From Streptomyces aculeolatus (GTDB lineage: Bacteria; Actinomycetota; Actinomycetes; Streptomycetales; Streptomycetaceae), in assembly GCF_020400605.1 (NCBI RefSeq), contig NZ_JAINRD010000023.1, forward strand, positions 110,094 to 174,093: 64,000 bases of DNA, in the 5' to 3' direction. The position numbers and the translations under genes were made by a program. The notes beneath the pieces are model-generated. The model was not told the DNA's origin. It was given only the letters and a program-made list of their open reading frames with translations, and made no database searches. Shown here piece after piece: positions 48,922-57,136 of this stretch. Each line of letters starts with the position of its first letter. Position 1 is the first letter of the stretch.

Positions 48922-49821
48922 CTACTGGATTTCGGTGAAGTCGATGCTCTCGGCGGCCGAGGGCTCCTCGACGTTCACGTCGACGCCGTAGTCCGAGTAG
49001 TAGACGGTGGTGCTGAACTCGCCGCCCGTCATCTTCCCGGACTCCTCACGCTTGATCATGAGGTCGTTCTCGTCCACCCAGATGTCGACGGTCTGCGTGG
49101 TGACGCCGGACGCCTCGAGCTGGTCCTCCAGGTCCGACAGCTGCTGCTCGCTCAGCGTCTTGGACGACGCGCGTGCCAGGTCGGAGACGTCCACGGTGCC
49201 GGAGTAGTGCGTGGTCTGTACGCCCCGCACCTCCTCCTGGCCGACCTCCTCGACGTCCTCGGAGGCCAGCAGCAGCTTCACGGCCTGGCCCGGGGTGCTG
49301 TTCTGCATCTGGTCCTTCATGTAGTCCCCGGACGGGCCCATGAACTCCGACAGGTCGTCGTAGTCGTAGCGGATCCACTTCTTGTCCGGGTACTGCGTCT
49401 GGAACGCGCCCTCGACGCCCGCGTAGTAGGCGTCCGGCAGGTAGCGGGCGTCCAGCGTGCCGTCGTCGTCCATCATCTGGATCGAGGAGGCCATCTGGCC
49501 GTCGGTGTACTTCACGGTGGCGGTGCCGATCGCGCCGTCGGCCCAGTCGAGTTCGCCCTCGTTCTCGGTGGTCATCGCCTCGCCCATGACCATGGTGCTC
49601 TCGAACTTCGACGACTCCGCGCCCGTGGTCTTCTCGTCGATCGCCTGCAGCGCGGCCTGAGCGCCCCGTACGGCCCCGCTGCCGCCGTTGCCGCCGCCGT
49701 CGCCGCCCCCGTTGCCCGAACCGCCGTCACCGCCGCCGGAGTCGGACCCGCAGGCCGCCGCGAATGCGAGCAGCAGCGCCGCCCCCAGAGAGACACTTGC
49801 GCGCTTCACGGTCGTGTGCAT
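48922..49821 (-). CDS. LppX/LprAFG-like lipoprotein, copy B
   Basis: 299 residues from MHTTVKRASVSLGAALLLAF, lipobox AAAC with Cys24, followed by a Gly/Ser/Asp linker (SGGGDGGSGNGGGDGGGNGG). It shares GVQTTHYSGTVDVSDLARAS and QTVDIWVDENDLMIKREESG with copy A, so the two are paralogues from an old tandem duplication. Probably anchored on the outer face of the membrane and binding a hydrophobic ligand. Confidence 0.85.
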   Translation of the reverse strand: MHTTVKRASVSLGAALLLAFAAACGSDSGGGDGGSGNGGGDGGGNGGSGAVRGAQAALQAIDEKTTGAESSKFESTMVMGEAMTTENEGELDWADGAIGTATVKYTDGQMASSIQMMDDDGTLDARYLPDAYYAGVEGAFQTQYPDKKWIRYDYDDLSEFMGPSGDYMKDQMQNSTPGQAVKLLLASEDVEEVGQEEVRGVQTTHYSGTVDVSDLARASSKTLSEQQLSDLEDQLEASGVTTQTVDIWVDENDLMIKREESGKMTGGEFSTTVYYSDYGVDVNVEEPSAAESIDFTEIQ

Positions 49822-49988
49822 GGGAATCCCCGCCCCCTCGTGGTGGTCGTTCTCTCGGGCAGGAGTTCTGCCCGTACGGCCAGTGAACACCAGAAACGGG
49901 CCGGACCCGGTGCCCGATGGGCGTTCCGGATCCGACCCGTTGCATGGCCGTGACAGATGATGCGCGGTTGTCGAACGGGCGGTGCCCG

Positions 49989-50705
49989 TCAGACCGCGGA
50001 GTCCTCCGTCAGGAGGTTGCGCACCCGCGCGGGGTCCACCGGGATGCCGGGGCCCATCGTCGTGGTGATCGTGGCCTTCTTGATGTAACGGCCCTTGGCG
50101 GCGGACGGCTTGAGCCGCAGCACCTCTTCCAGCGCCGCGCTGTAGTTCTCCACCAGCTTCTGCTCGTCGAACGAGGTCTTGCCGATGATGAAGTGCAGGT
50201 TGGAGTGCTTGTCGGTGCGGAACTCGATCTTGCCGCCCTTGATCTCGGTGACGGCCTTCGCCACGTCGGGCGTGACCGTGCCGGTCTTCGGGTTCGGCAT
50301 CAGACCGCGCGGGCCGAGGACGCGGCCGAGGCGGCCGACCTTGCCCATGAGGTCCGGGGTGGCGACGACCGCGTCGAAGTCGAGACGGCCCTTCTGCACC
50401 TCGTCGATCAGCTCGTCGGCGCCGACGATGTCGGCGCCCGCGGCCTCCGCGGCCGCTGCACGGTCACCGGTCGCGAAGACCAGGACCCGGGCGGTCTTGC
50501 CGGTGCCGTGCGGGAGGTTCACGGTGCCGCGGACCATCTGGTCGGCCTTGCGCGGGTCGATGCCCAGGCGCATGGCGACCTCGACGGTGCCGTCGAACTT
50601 CGACGTGGACGTCTCCTTGGCGAGGCGGACGGCCTCGAGAGGTGCGTACTGCCGCGTGCGGTCGACCTTGGCGTCGCCGGCGCGGAGTGCCTTGCTGCGC
50701 TTCAC
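49989..50705 (-). CDS. rplA: 50S ribosomal protein L1
   Basis: 238 residues from GTG 50705 (KRSKALRAGDAKVDRTRQYA) with AGGAG seven bases upstream. Signatures MRLGIDPRKADQMVRGTVNL and LGPRGLMPNPKTGTVTPDVA are present. L1 forms the mobile stalk at the E site and in many bacteria represses the rplKA mRNA. Confidence 0.97.
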   Translation of the reverse strand: MKRSKALRAGDAKVDRTRQYAPLEAVRLAKETSTSKFDGTVEVAMRLGIDPRKADQMVRGTVNLPHGTGKTARVLVFATGDRAAAAEAAGADIVGADELIDEVQKGRLDFDAVVATPDLMGKVGRLGRVLGPRGLMPNPKTGTVTPDVAKAVTEIKGGKIEFRTDKHSNLHFIIGKTSFDEQKLVENYSAALEEVLRLKPSAAKGRYIKKATITTTMGPGIPVDPARVRNLLTEDSAV

Positions 50706-50790
50706 TGCTGCTCCTGATGTGTCGTTGCGGAGTCGTGGTCCGGGCCGGCGCACGGCCCTGCCACAGGGTGCTGCTGCGGGCGTGGGCCGC

Positions 50791-51225
50791 TCAGCCCTCG
50801 ACCGTGACGCCCATGGAGCGGGCGGTGCCGGCGATGATCTTCTCGGCGGCGTCCAGGTCGTTGGCGTTGAGGTCGGCCATCTTGGTGGTGGCGATCTCGC
50901 GGACCTGGTCGCGGGTGATCTTCGCGACCTTGGTCTTGTGCGGCTCGCCGGAGCCCTTCTCGACGCCCGCGGCCTTGAGGATCATCTTCGCGGCCGGCGG
51001 CGTCTTGGTGATGAAGGTGAACGAGCGGTCCTCGTAGACCGTGATCTCCACCGGGATGACCCAGCCGCGCTGCGACTCGGTCGCGGCGTTGTACGCCTTG
51101 CAGAACTCCATGATGTTCACGCCGTGCTGGCCCAGCGCGGGGCCGACCGGCGGGGCCGGGTTCGCGGCACCGGCCTGGATCTGGAGCTTGATCAGCCCCG
51201 TGACCTTCTTCTTCTTGGGAGGCAT
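50791..51225 (-). CDS. rplK: 50S ribosomal protein L11
   Basis: 144 residues from MPPKKKKVTGLIKLQIQAGA. The thiostrepton-binding N-terminal domain shows AANPAPPVGPALGQHGVNIM with the conserved prolines unchanged. L11 is required for RelA activation in many bacteria. It is 85 bases upstream of rplA. Confidence 0.97.
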   Translation of the reverse strand: MPPKKKKVTGLIKLQIQAGAANPAPPVGPALGQHGVNIMEFCKAYNAATESQRGWVIPVEITVYEDRSFTFITKTPPAAKMILKAAGVEKGSGEPHKTKVAKITRDQVREIATTKMADLNANDLDAAEKIIAGTARSMGVTVEG

Positions 51226-51342
51226 GTCTCTCCGGGTCCTTGAATGAGAGGTTTGCGCCTCGATCCGGTGATTGCCAGATCGTCCGGATGGAGGCATACC
51301 GCACCACGATAGCCGTTTCGGGTACGGGTCCTGAAACCGAGC

Positions 51343-51373
51343 AGGTCAGAGCGGCTGCAAAGCCGTCTGACCT
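51343..51373 (-). terminator. Hairpin between nusG and rplK
   Basis: An 8-bp plus 5-bp stem with one bulged base and a four-base loop begins 29 bases after the nusG stop. It probably separates nusG from the rplKA transcript, at least partially. Confidence 0.7.
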
Positions 51374-51401
51374 GGTCGGAAGCGTGGCGGGCGGGAAGCC
51401 C

Positions 51402-52370
51402 TCAGTCGTTCTTCTGGATCTGGTCGAAGCTCAGCTCGACCGGGGTCTCCCGGCCGAAGATCTCCACCAGGCCCTTGACCTTCTTCGAGTCGGCGTTGAT
51501 CTCGTTGATCGTCGCCTGCAGCGTCGCGAACGGGCCGTCGGTGACGGTGACCGAGTCGCCCACGGCGAAGTCGAGCACCTGCACCTCGACCTTGCGGGAC
51601 GGCACCGGCTTGCCCTCGGCCTCCGCGGCCTCGCGGGCGGCCTTCTCCTCGGCCTCGGGGGCGAGCATGCGGACGATCTCGTCGAGCGTCAGCGGGTACG
51701 GGTCGTAGGCGTTGCCGACGAAGCCGGTGACGCCCGGGGTGTTGCGTACGACGCCCCACGACTCGTTCGTCAGGTCCATCCGCACCAGGACGTAGCCCGG
51801 GAGCTTGTTCTGCCGGACGTTCCTGCGCTCGCCGTTCTTGATCTGGACGACTTCTTCCTCGGGCACCTCGGCCTGGTAGATGAAGTCCTCGACGTTCAGG
51901 GAGACGGCGCGCTGTTCGAGGTTGGCCTTGACCCGCTTCTCGTAGCCCGCGTAGGTGTGGATCACGTACCACTCGCCGGGCAGGCCGCGCAGCTCCTGGC
52001 GCAGCGCCTCGACGGGGTCGACGGCGTCCTCGGCCGGCTCGGCGTCCTCGACCGCCTCGTCGGGCTTCTCGTCCGCGTCCGCCTCGTCCTCGGCGGTCTC
52101 CGCGGCCTCGGCGGTCTCGTCCGCTGCCTCGTCGTCGGCCTTCTCGTCGTCAGCCGCCTCGTCGGCAGCCTCCGCCTCGCCGGCCGCGCTCTCGGCGCCG
52201 TCCTCGCTGTCCTCGGCCCCGCCGGCCTCGGCCTCGGCGTCCTCGGCGGCCTCGAGTCCTGCCTCCGCCGCCGCCGTCTCGGCCGCCTCCACCTGCTCGG
52301 CAGGCTCTGCCTGCGCTGCGCCGGCGACCTCGTCGGTCGCGACTGCGTCGTTCAGGTTCGGGTCAGACAC
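51402..52370 (-). CDS. nusG: Transcription elongation/termination factor NusG with acidic N-terminal extension
   Basis: 322 residues from GTG 52370 (SDPNLNDAVATDEVAGAAQA). The NGN domain begins near WYVIHTYAGYEKRVKANLEQ (residue about 145) and the KOW domain near FAVGDSVTVTDGPFATLQAT. The first about 130 residues are almost entirely Ala/Glu/Asp (AADEAADDEKADDEAADETA), longer than in most bacteria but common in actinobacteria. It couples RNA polymerase, Rho and S10/NusE. secE lies directly upstream. Confidence 0.96.
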   Translation of the reverse strand: MSDPNLNDAVATDEVAGAAQAEPAEQVEAAETAAAEAGLEAAEDAEAEAGGAEDSEDGAESAAGEAEAADEAADDEKADDEAADETAEAAETAEDEADADEKPDEAVEDAEPAEDAVDPVEALRQELRGLPGEWYVIHTYAGYEKRVKANLEQRAVSLNVEDFIYQAEVPEEEVVQIKNGERRNVRQNKLPGYVLVRMDLTNESWGVVRNTPGVTGFVGNAYDPYPLTLDEIVRMLAPEAEEKAAREAAEAEGKPVPSRKVEVQVLDFAVGDSVTVTDGPFATLQATINEINADSKKVKGLVEIFGRETPVELSFDQIQKND

Positions 52371-52475
52371 GGTAGCTGCTTCTTCCTGGCTCAAAAGGGG
52401 ATGTGCACATGCAGTCGCCTACCTTACGTACCTTACGGGGCGGCGTACGCGAATCGGTCAGCTCGGTCAGCTCGC

Positions 52476-52748
52476 TCAGCCGAAGACGTACTGCATGAGC
52501 TCGGTGAACCCGAAGTCGATCACCGTCACGATGCCGATCATGACCACCACGAAGATGATCACGACGGTCGTGTACGTCGTGAGCTGGTTCCGCGTCGGCC
52601 AGACGACCTTGCGGAGCTCCGCGACGATCTGGCGGTAGAAGAGCGCCAGGCGGGCGAACGGGCCCTTCCGGCCGCGCTTGCCGCCGCGGCGAGCGGGTTT
52701 CGCGTCGCCTTCGGGGCGGTCAGGCGTCGCGGTGGAGGCTTCCGTCAC
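52476..52748 (-). CDS. secE: Preprotein translocase subunit SecE
   Basis: 90 residues. A basic, disordered N-terminus is followed by QIVAELRKVVWPTRNQLTTY, the SecE signature, and one membrane helix (VVIIFVVVMIGIVTVIDFGF). It stabilises SecY. Order tRNA-Trp, secE, nusG, rplK is the conserved bacterial arrangement. Confidence 0.96.
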   Translation of the reverse strand: MTEASTATPDRPEGDAKPARRGGKRGRKGPFARLALFYRQIVAELRKVVWPTRNQLTTYTTVVIIFVVVMIGIVTVIDFGFTELMQYVFG

Positions 52749-52853
52749 TCGTCCTCACCTGGATCCCGGTTCGTTGGCCTGCCGCGCCCGGTCGAGCCGC
52801 ACGGCGGGGCTGCTGTGAACTGCGTACGCACCCCCTGAAGGGGATGCGCGTAG

Positions 52854-52926
52854 CAGGGCCGGAGGGACTTGAACCCCCAACCGCTGGTTTTGGAGACCAG
52901 TGCTCTACCAATTGAGCTACGACCCT
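52854..52926 (-). tRNA. trnW: tRNA-Trp (anticodon CCA)
   Basis: A 73-base tRNA on the minus strand. Acceptor arm AGGGTCG pairs with CGGCCCT; D-arm GTAGCTCAATTGGTAGAGCA; anticodon stem CTGGT/ACCAG with loop CTCCAAA, anticodon CCA; T-arm contains GGTTCAAGTC. No CCA end is encoded. It lies 105 bases upstream of secE. Confidence 0.96.
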
Positions 52927-53115
52927 TTGTGTCATCCCAACCTAACGCATTCTTGCAGGGGCTTCACGAGCGCGTGCAAGATCTGCACCGGGGCTGGCAC
53001 GGTGGTTGAGTGTACGTGTTTCACGCGCTGCCGTCGAACGAGTACGCCGCGCGCCCCGCGTACGGCCGTGCAACCCACGTGCCCCGCCCCCCGCCCGTCT
53101 GGAACGATGGGCGCC

Positions 53116-54351
53116 ATGACCGCTGCAAACACCTCGTCCCAGTCCCCGACCGAACGACGGGTGTCGGCCCGCGTCGGCGCCATCTCCGAGTCCGCGACGC
53201 TCGCCGTGGACGCCAAGGCCAAGGCCCTCAAGGCGGCCGGCCGGCCGGTGATCGGCTTCGGCGCCGGCGAGCCGGACTTCCCGACCCCGGACTACATCGT
53301 CGAGGCCGCGATCGCAGCGTGCACCAACCCGACGTACCACCGCTACACGCCCGCCGGCGGGCTGCCGGAGCTGAAGGCGGCCATCGCCGCGAAGACCGCC
53401 CGCGACTCGGGCTACGAGGTGGAGCCGGCCCAGGTGCTCGTCACCAACGGCGGGAAGCAGGCGATCTACGAGTCGTTCGCCGCCCTGCTCGACCCGGGCG
53501 ACGAGGTCATCGTCCCGACCCCGTACTGGACCACCTACCCCGAGTCGATCCGGCTGGCCGGCGGCGTGCCCGTCGACGTCGTCGCCGACGAGACCACGGG
53601 TTACCGGGTCTCCGTCGAGCAGCTCGAAGCCGCGCGCACCCCGCGCACGAAGGTGCTGCTCTTCGTCTCCCCGTCCAACCCGACCGGCGCGGTCTACGCC
53701 CGCGAGCAGGTCGAGGCGATCGGCCGCTGGGCCGCGGAGCACGGGCTGTGGGTGCTGACCGACGAGATCTACGAGCACCTGGTCTACGGGAGCGCCGAGT
53801 TCCACTCGCTGCCGGTGGTCGTGCCGGAGCTGCGCGACAAGTGCATCGTCGTCAACGGCGTGGCCAAGACGTACGCGATGACCGGCTGGCGGGTCGGCTG
53901 GGCCATCGGCCCGAAGGACGTGGTCAAGGCCGCGGCGAACCTCCAGTCGCACGCCACGTCCAACGTCTCCAACGTCGCGCAGGCCGCCGCGCTGGCGGCC
54001 GTCTCCGGCGACCTGGACGCGGTGGCGAAGATGCGCGAGGCGTTCGACCGGCGGCGCAGGACGATCGTGCGGATGCTGAACGAGATCGACGGCGTGGAGT
54101 GCCCCGAGCCGGAGGGCGCGTTCTACGCGTACCCGTCGGTCAAGGGGCTGCTCGGCAAGGAGATCCGCGGCCGGCGGCCGGCGGACTCGGTGGAGCTGGC
54201 CGAGGTGATCCTGGAGGAGGCCGAGGTGGCCGTGGTGCCGGGTGAGGCGTTCGGCACGCCGGGGTATCTGCGGCTGTCGTACGCGCTGGGGGACGAGGAC
54301 CTGGTCGAGGGCGTCTCGCGGATCCAGAAGCTGCTGGCGGAGGCGTCGTAG
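53116..54351 (+). CDS. aspC: Aspartate/aromatic aminotransferase (class I, PLP-dependent)
   Basis: 411 residues from MTAANTSSQSPTERRVSARV. PLP-enzyme features: FGAGEPDFPTPDYIVEAA, SPSNPTGAVY, DEIYEHLVYG, the Schiff-base lysine in VAKTYAMTGWRVGWAIG, and the final Arg in GYLRLSYALG. It transfers amino groups between aspartate and 2-oxoglutarate. An ATG at 53107 is an alternative start. Transcribed away from the tRNA-secE cluster and closed by a hairpin at 54392. Confidence 0.95.
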   Translation: MTAANTSSQSPTERRVSARVGAISESATLAVDAKAKALKAAGRPVIGFGAGEPDFPTPDYIVEAAIAACTNPTYHRYTPAGGLPELKAAIAAKTARDSGYEVEPAQVLVTNGGKQAIYESFAALLDPGDEVIVPTPYWTTYPESIRLAGGVPVDVVADETTGYRVSVEQLEAARTPRTKVLLFVSPSNPTGAVYAREQVEAIGRWAAEHGLWVLTDEIYEHLVYGSAEFHSLPVVVPELRDKCIVVNGVAKTYAMTGWRVGWAIGPKDVVKAAANLQSHATSNVSNVAQAAALAAVSGDLDAVAKMREAFDRRRRTIVRMLNEIDGVECPEPEGAFYAYPSVKGLLGKEIRGRRPADSVELAEVILEEAEVAVVPGEAFGTPGYLRLSYALGDEDLVEGVSRIQKLLAEAS

Positions 54352-54391
54352 GGGCTCGGTAGGGGCTCAGTAACTGATGGCGTTCACGGAC

Positions 54392-54425
54392 AGGGCTTGT
54401 CCGGACAACCGTCCGGGCAAGCCCT
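54392..54425 (+). terminator. aspC terminator
   Basis: A 15-bp stem with one U-G pair on the plus-strand RNA (arms AGGGCTTGTCCGGAC and GTCCGGGCAAGCCCT) and loop AACC, 40 bases after the aspC stop. The wobble is allowed only for plus-strand transcription. Confidence 0.85.
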
Positions 54426-54477
54426 CGTTCGTAGGAGCCGGTGTCGCCCACCCCTGCTGATGCGGCAAGATCTCTCC

Positions 54478-55656
54478 ATGGAGCACGACCACCGCCCCGC
54501 CGCACGAGACGTACGCCGCCTGCCGAAGGCGCACCTCCACCTGCATTTCACCGGCTCCATGCGCTCCGCGACCCTCATCGAGCTGGCCGCCAAGTACGGC
54601 GTGCACCTGCCCGAGGCGCTGAGCAGCGGCGAGCCGCCGAAGCTGCGCGCGACCGACGAGCGCGGCTGGTTCCGCTTCCAGCGGCTGTACGACCTCGCCC
54701 GCTCCTGCCTGCGCTCGCCCGAGGACATCCAGCGGCTGGTGCGCGAGGCAGCGGAGGAGGACCTCGCGGACGGCTCTGGGTGGCTGGAGATCCAGGTCGA
54801 CCCCACGTCGTACGCGCCGCGCCTGGGCGGGCTGATCCCGGCGCTGGAGATCATCCTCGACGCCGTCGAGACCACCGCCCGGGACACCGGTGTCGGGATG
54901 CGCGTGCTGGTCGCCGCGAACCGCATGAAGCACCCGCTCGACGCCCGCACCCTCGCCCGCCTCGCCGTGCGCTACGCCGACCGCGGCGTCGTCGGCTTCG
55001 GGCTCTCCAACGACGAGCGCCGCGGCTTCGCCCGCGACTTCGACCGCGCTTTCGCCATCGCCCGCGAGGGCGGTCTGCTGGCCGCCCCGCACGGCGGCGA
55101 GCTGGCCGGGCCGACGAGCGTCCGCGACTGCCTGGACGACCTGGACGCGCGCCGCATCGGGCACGGCATCCGCGCCGCCGAGGACCCGCGGCTGCTGTCG
55201 CGGCTGGCGGCGGCGGGGGTGGCCTGCGAGGTGTGCCCGTCGTCGAACGTCGCGCTGGGGGTCTACGAGCGGCCCGAGGACGTGCCGCTGCGGGCGCTGT
55301 GGGACGCGGGGGTGCCGATGGCGCTGGGGGCGGATGACCCGCTGCTGTTCGGGTCGCGGCTGGCGGCGCAGTACGAGTTCGCGCGGACGCACCACGGCTT
55401 CACGGACGAGGAGTTGGCGGAGCTGGCGCGGCAGTCGGTACGGGCCTCGGTGGCGCCCGAGGACGTGCGGCGGCGGCTGCTGGCGCACGTGGACGACTGG
55501 CTGTCGGAGGAGCCGGCGGCGGGCCCTCAGGCGGCCGGGGGCGCCGCGGGCGAGGGCGCTGCCGGCGGAGGCGCCGGCAGGGGTGCCGCGGGCGGCGGGG
55601 AGAGCGCGGCCCAGACCGTACGGGACAGCGCCGCGGTGAACTCGTCCGCCGGCTGA
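54478..55656 (+). CDS. add: Adenosine deaminase with low-complexity C-terminal tail
   Basis: 392 residues from MEHDHRPAARDVRRLPKAHL. Zinc and catalytic residues are in HLHLHFTGS, APHGGELAG (His, Glu), IGHGI and GADDPLLF. It converts adenosine to inosine. The last about 45 residues after HVDDWLSEEP are Gly/Ala-rich and overlap, antisense, the end of the TetR gene by 130 bases. An in-frame ATG at 54460 is possible but lacks family support. Confidence 0.93.
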   Translation: MEHDHRPAARDVRRLPKAHLHLHFTGSMRSATLIELAAKYGVHLPEALSSGEPPKLRATDERGWFRFQRLYDLARSCLRSPEDIQRLVREAAEEDLADGSGWLEIQVDPTSYAPRLGGLIPALEIILDAVETTARDTGVGMRVLVAANRMKHPLDARTLARLAVRYADRGVVGFGLSNDERRGFARDFDRAFAIAREGGLLAAPHGGELAGPTSVRDCLDDLDARRIGHGIRAAEDPRLLSRLAAAGVACEVCPSSNVALGVYERPEDVPLRALWDAGVPMALGADDPLLFGSRLAAQYEFARTHHGFTDEELAELARQSVRASVAPEDVRRRLLAHVDDWLSEEPAAGPQAAGGAAGEGAAGGGAGRGAAGGGESAAQTVRDSAAVNSSAG

Positions 55657-56201
55657 GCCGCGGCCGCCCCGCCGAAGGCCACGAAGAACGCCCGCTGGAA
55701 GCACGCGCCGAGGAGCATGGCGGCCGCGGCCCCGGGGTCCGCGTCGACGCGGATACGGCCGCGCTCGCGCTCCCGTACCAGGTAGTCCGCGAGCGCGTCA
55801 CCGGCCTCGGACGGCCCTTTGCGCCCGACCGCGGCGAGGCCCTCGGCGAACCGCGCGAGCAGCCCCGGCTCGACCAGCAGCGCGCCCATCATGGGCAGTA
55901 TCTCCAGGTAGAAGTCCACGGCCTTGCCGGCGACGGCCCGCAGGCACTCCTCGACGCTGCGCCCGCCCGGGTCGTCGGCCAGCTCGGTGAGCAGCCCGCC
56001 GAGGCGCGGCATCCGTTCGAAGAGGACGCGGAGGAAGATGTCCTCCTTGTTGACGAAGTGCTTGTAGAGCAGTGCCTCCGAGCAGCCCGCCGCGCGTGCG
56101 ATCTCCTTGGTCGTCGCGTGGGCGAACCCGGCGGTGCGGACGAGGTGCTCCGCGGCGTCGACGATGCGCTCCGGAGCCGGTCTTGACGGCGAGGTGGGCA
56201 T
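55527..56201 (-). CDS. TetR-family transcriptional regulator
   Basis: 224 residues from MPTSPSRPAPERIVDAAEHL. The HTH is TKEIARAAGCSEALLYKHFV NKEDIF. The ligand domain follows, and the C-terminus ends in an Ala/Pro tract (PPPAAPLPAPPPAAPSPAAP) encoded by the 130 bases shared with the adenosine deaminase gene. It is divergent from an NAD(P)-binding protein gene, with 49 bases between the starts carrying inverted repeats, so it probably represses that gene and itself. Confidence 0.92.
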   Translation of the reverse strand: MPTSPSRPAPERIVDAAEHLVRTAGFAHATTKEIARAAGCSEALLYKHFVNKEDIFLRVLFERMPRLGGLLTELADDPGGRSVEECLRAVAGKAVDFYLEILPMMGALLVEPGLLARFAEGLAAVGRKGPSEAGDALADYLVRERERGRIRVDADPGAAAAMLLGACFQRAFFVAFGGAAAAQPADEFTAALSRTVWAALSPPPAAPLPAPPPAAPSPAAPPAA

Positions 56202-56204
56202 TCA

Positions 56205-56236
56205 CTCACCCTAACAGGGGGTGGGTGAGCACCCAC
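56205..56236. promoter_or_regulatory. Candidate TetR operator
   Basis: Two overlapping inverted repeats: CTCACCC (56205-56211) with GGGTGAG (56223-56229), and GTGGGTG-AG-CACCCAC (56221-56236). Both lie in the short gap between the divergent starts at 56201 and 56251. Confidence 0.6.
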
Positions 56237-56250
56237 TTACGGGAGGGACG

Positions 56251-57039
56251 ATGAAGCTCACGGTCTTGGGCGCGTCCGGCGGGACCGGCCGGGAGGTCGT
56301 CCGGCAGGCGGTGGCCGCCGGGCACGAGGTGACGGCGGTCGTGCGCAAGGGAGCGCGGAGCCTGACCGCCGCGCCGGGTGCGGTGTCCGCGGACGGCTCC
56401 GCGCGGAGGGCCAAGGGACGTGGCGGGCGCGGCGGCGAAGCGCGTGCCGGGCACGGCGGCGAGGGGCGCGGCGGTGGCGCGGGCGGTGTGCGCGAGGCCG
56501 GATACGGCGGCGGGAACGGGCGGTTGGCCGTGACGACCGTGGCGGACGTGACGGACCCCGCGGCCCTCGGCCCCGTCGTCACGGGCCGCGACGCCCTGCT
56601 GTTCTGCCCCGGCCTGGAGAGCCCCCGGCCCCCGGGCCGCCTGGGCGCGGCGGCACACGCGCTCGTACGGGCCGCGCGGGCGGCGGGCGTACGGCGGCTG
56701 CTCGTCGTCAGCTCGTCGCCGGTCGGGCCGCTGCCGCCGGACGAGGGGGTACTGGGGCGGGCGGTGTCGCCGGTGCTGCGGGCGGTGTTCAAGGACGTGT
56801 ACGCGGAGGCCGCCGCGATGGAGTCGGAGCTGGTGCACAGCGGGCTCGACTGGACGGTGCTGCGGCCGGGCAAGCTGACGAACCGGCGGGGCAAGGGGCG
56901 CTACCGGCGCCGGGTCGGCGGCAACCTCCCCGACAAGGGCACCCTGGCGCGCGCCGACCTGGCGCGGGCGGTGCTCGACCTGCTGGACGACCCCGCGGTG
57001 CGGGGGCGGACGGTGGGGCTGGGGTCGGCGCGGGGGTGA
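56251..57039 (+). CDS. NAD(P)-binding (NmrA/SDR-like) oxidoreductase with Gly-rich insertion
   Basis: 262 residues from MKLTVLGASGGTGREVVRQA, a clear GxxGxxG Rossmann start, then TDPAALGPVVTGRDALLFCP and GLDWTVLRPGKLTNRRGKGR. Between the second beta strand and VTDPAAL lies an extra segment of about 40 residues (GRGGRGGEARAGHGGEGRGG and on) of low complexity that relatives lack. GGGAGG lies upstream of the ATG. Probably regulated by the divergent TetR. Confidence 0.85.
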   Translation: MKLTVLGASGGTGREVVRQAVAAGHEVTAVVRKGARSLTAAPGAVSADGSARRAKGRGGRGGEARAGHGGEGRGGGAGGVREAGYGGGNGRLAVTTVADVTDPAALGPVVTGRDALLFCPGLESPRPPGRLGAAAHALVRAARAAGVRRLLVVSSSPVGPLPPDEGVLGRAVSPVLRAVFKDVYAEAAAMESELVHSGLDWTVLRPGKLTNRRGKGRYRRRVGGNLPDKGTLARADLARAVLDLLDDPAVRGRTVGLGSARG

Positions 57040-57136
57040 GGGCGCGTACCGCCGCCGCGGGCGTACGCCCCGGGGCCGCGGGCGCACCCCGGGCAGATTC
57101 GGGGGTGCCTCGGGCGGCCGCCGGGCCGTCGGGCCG

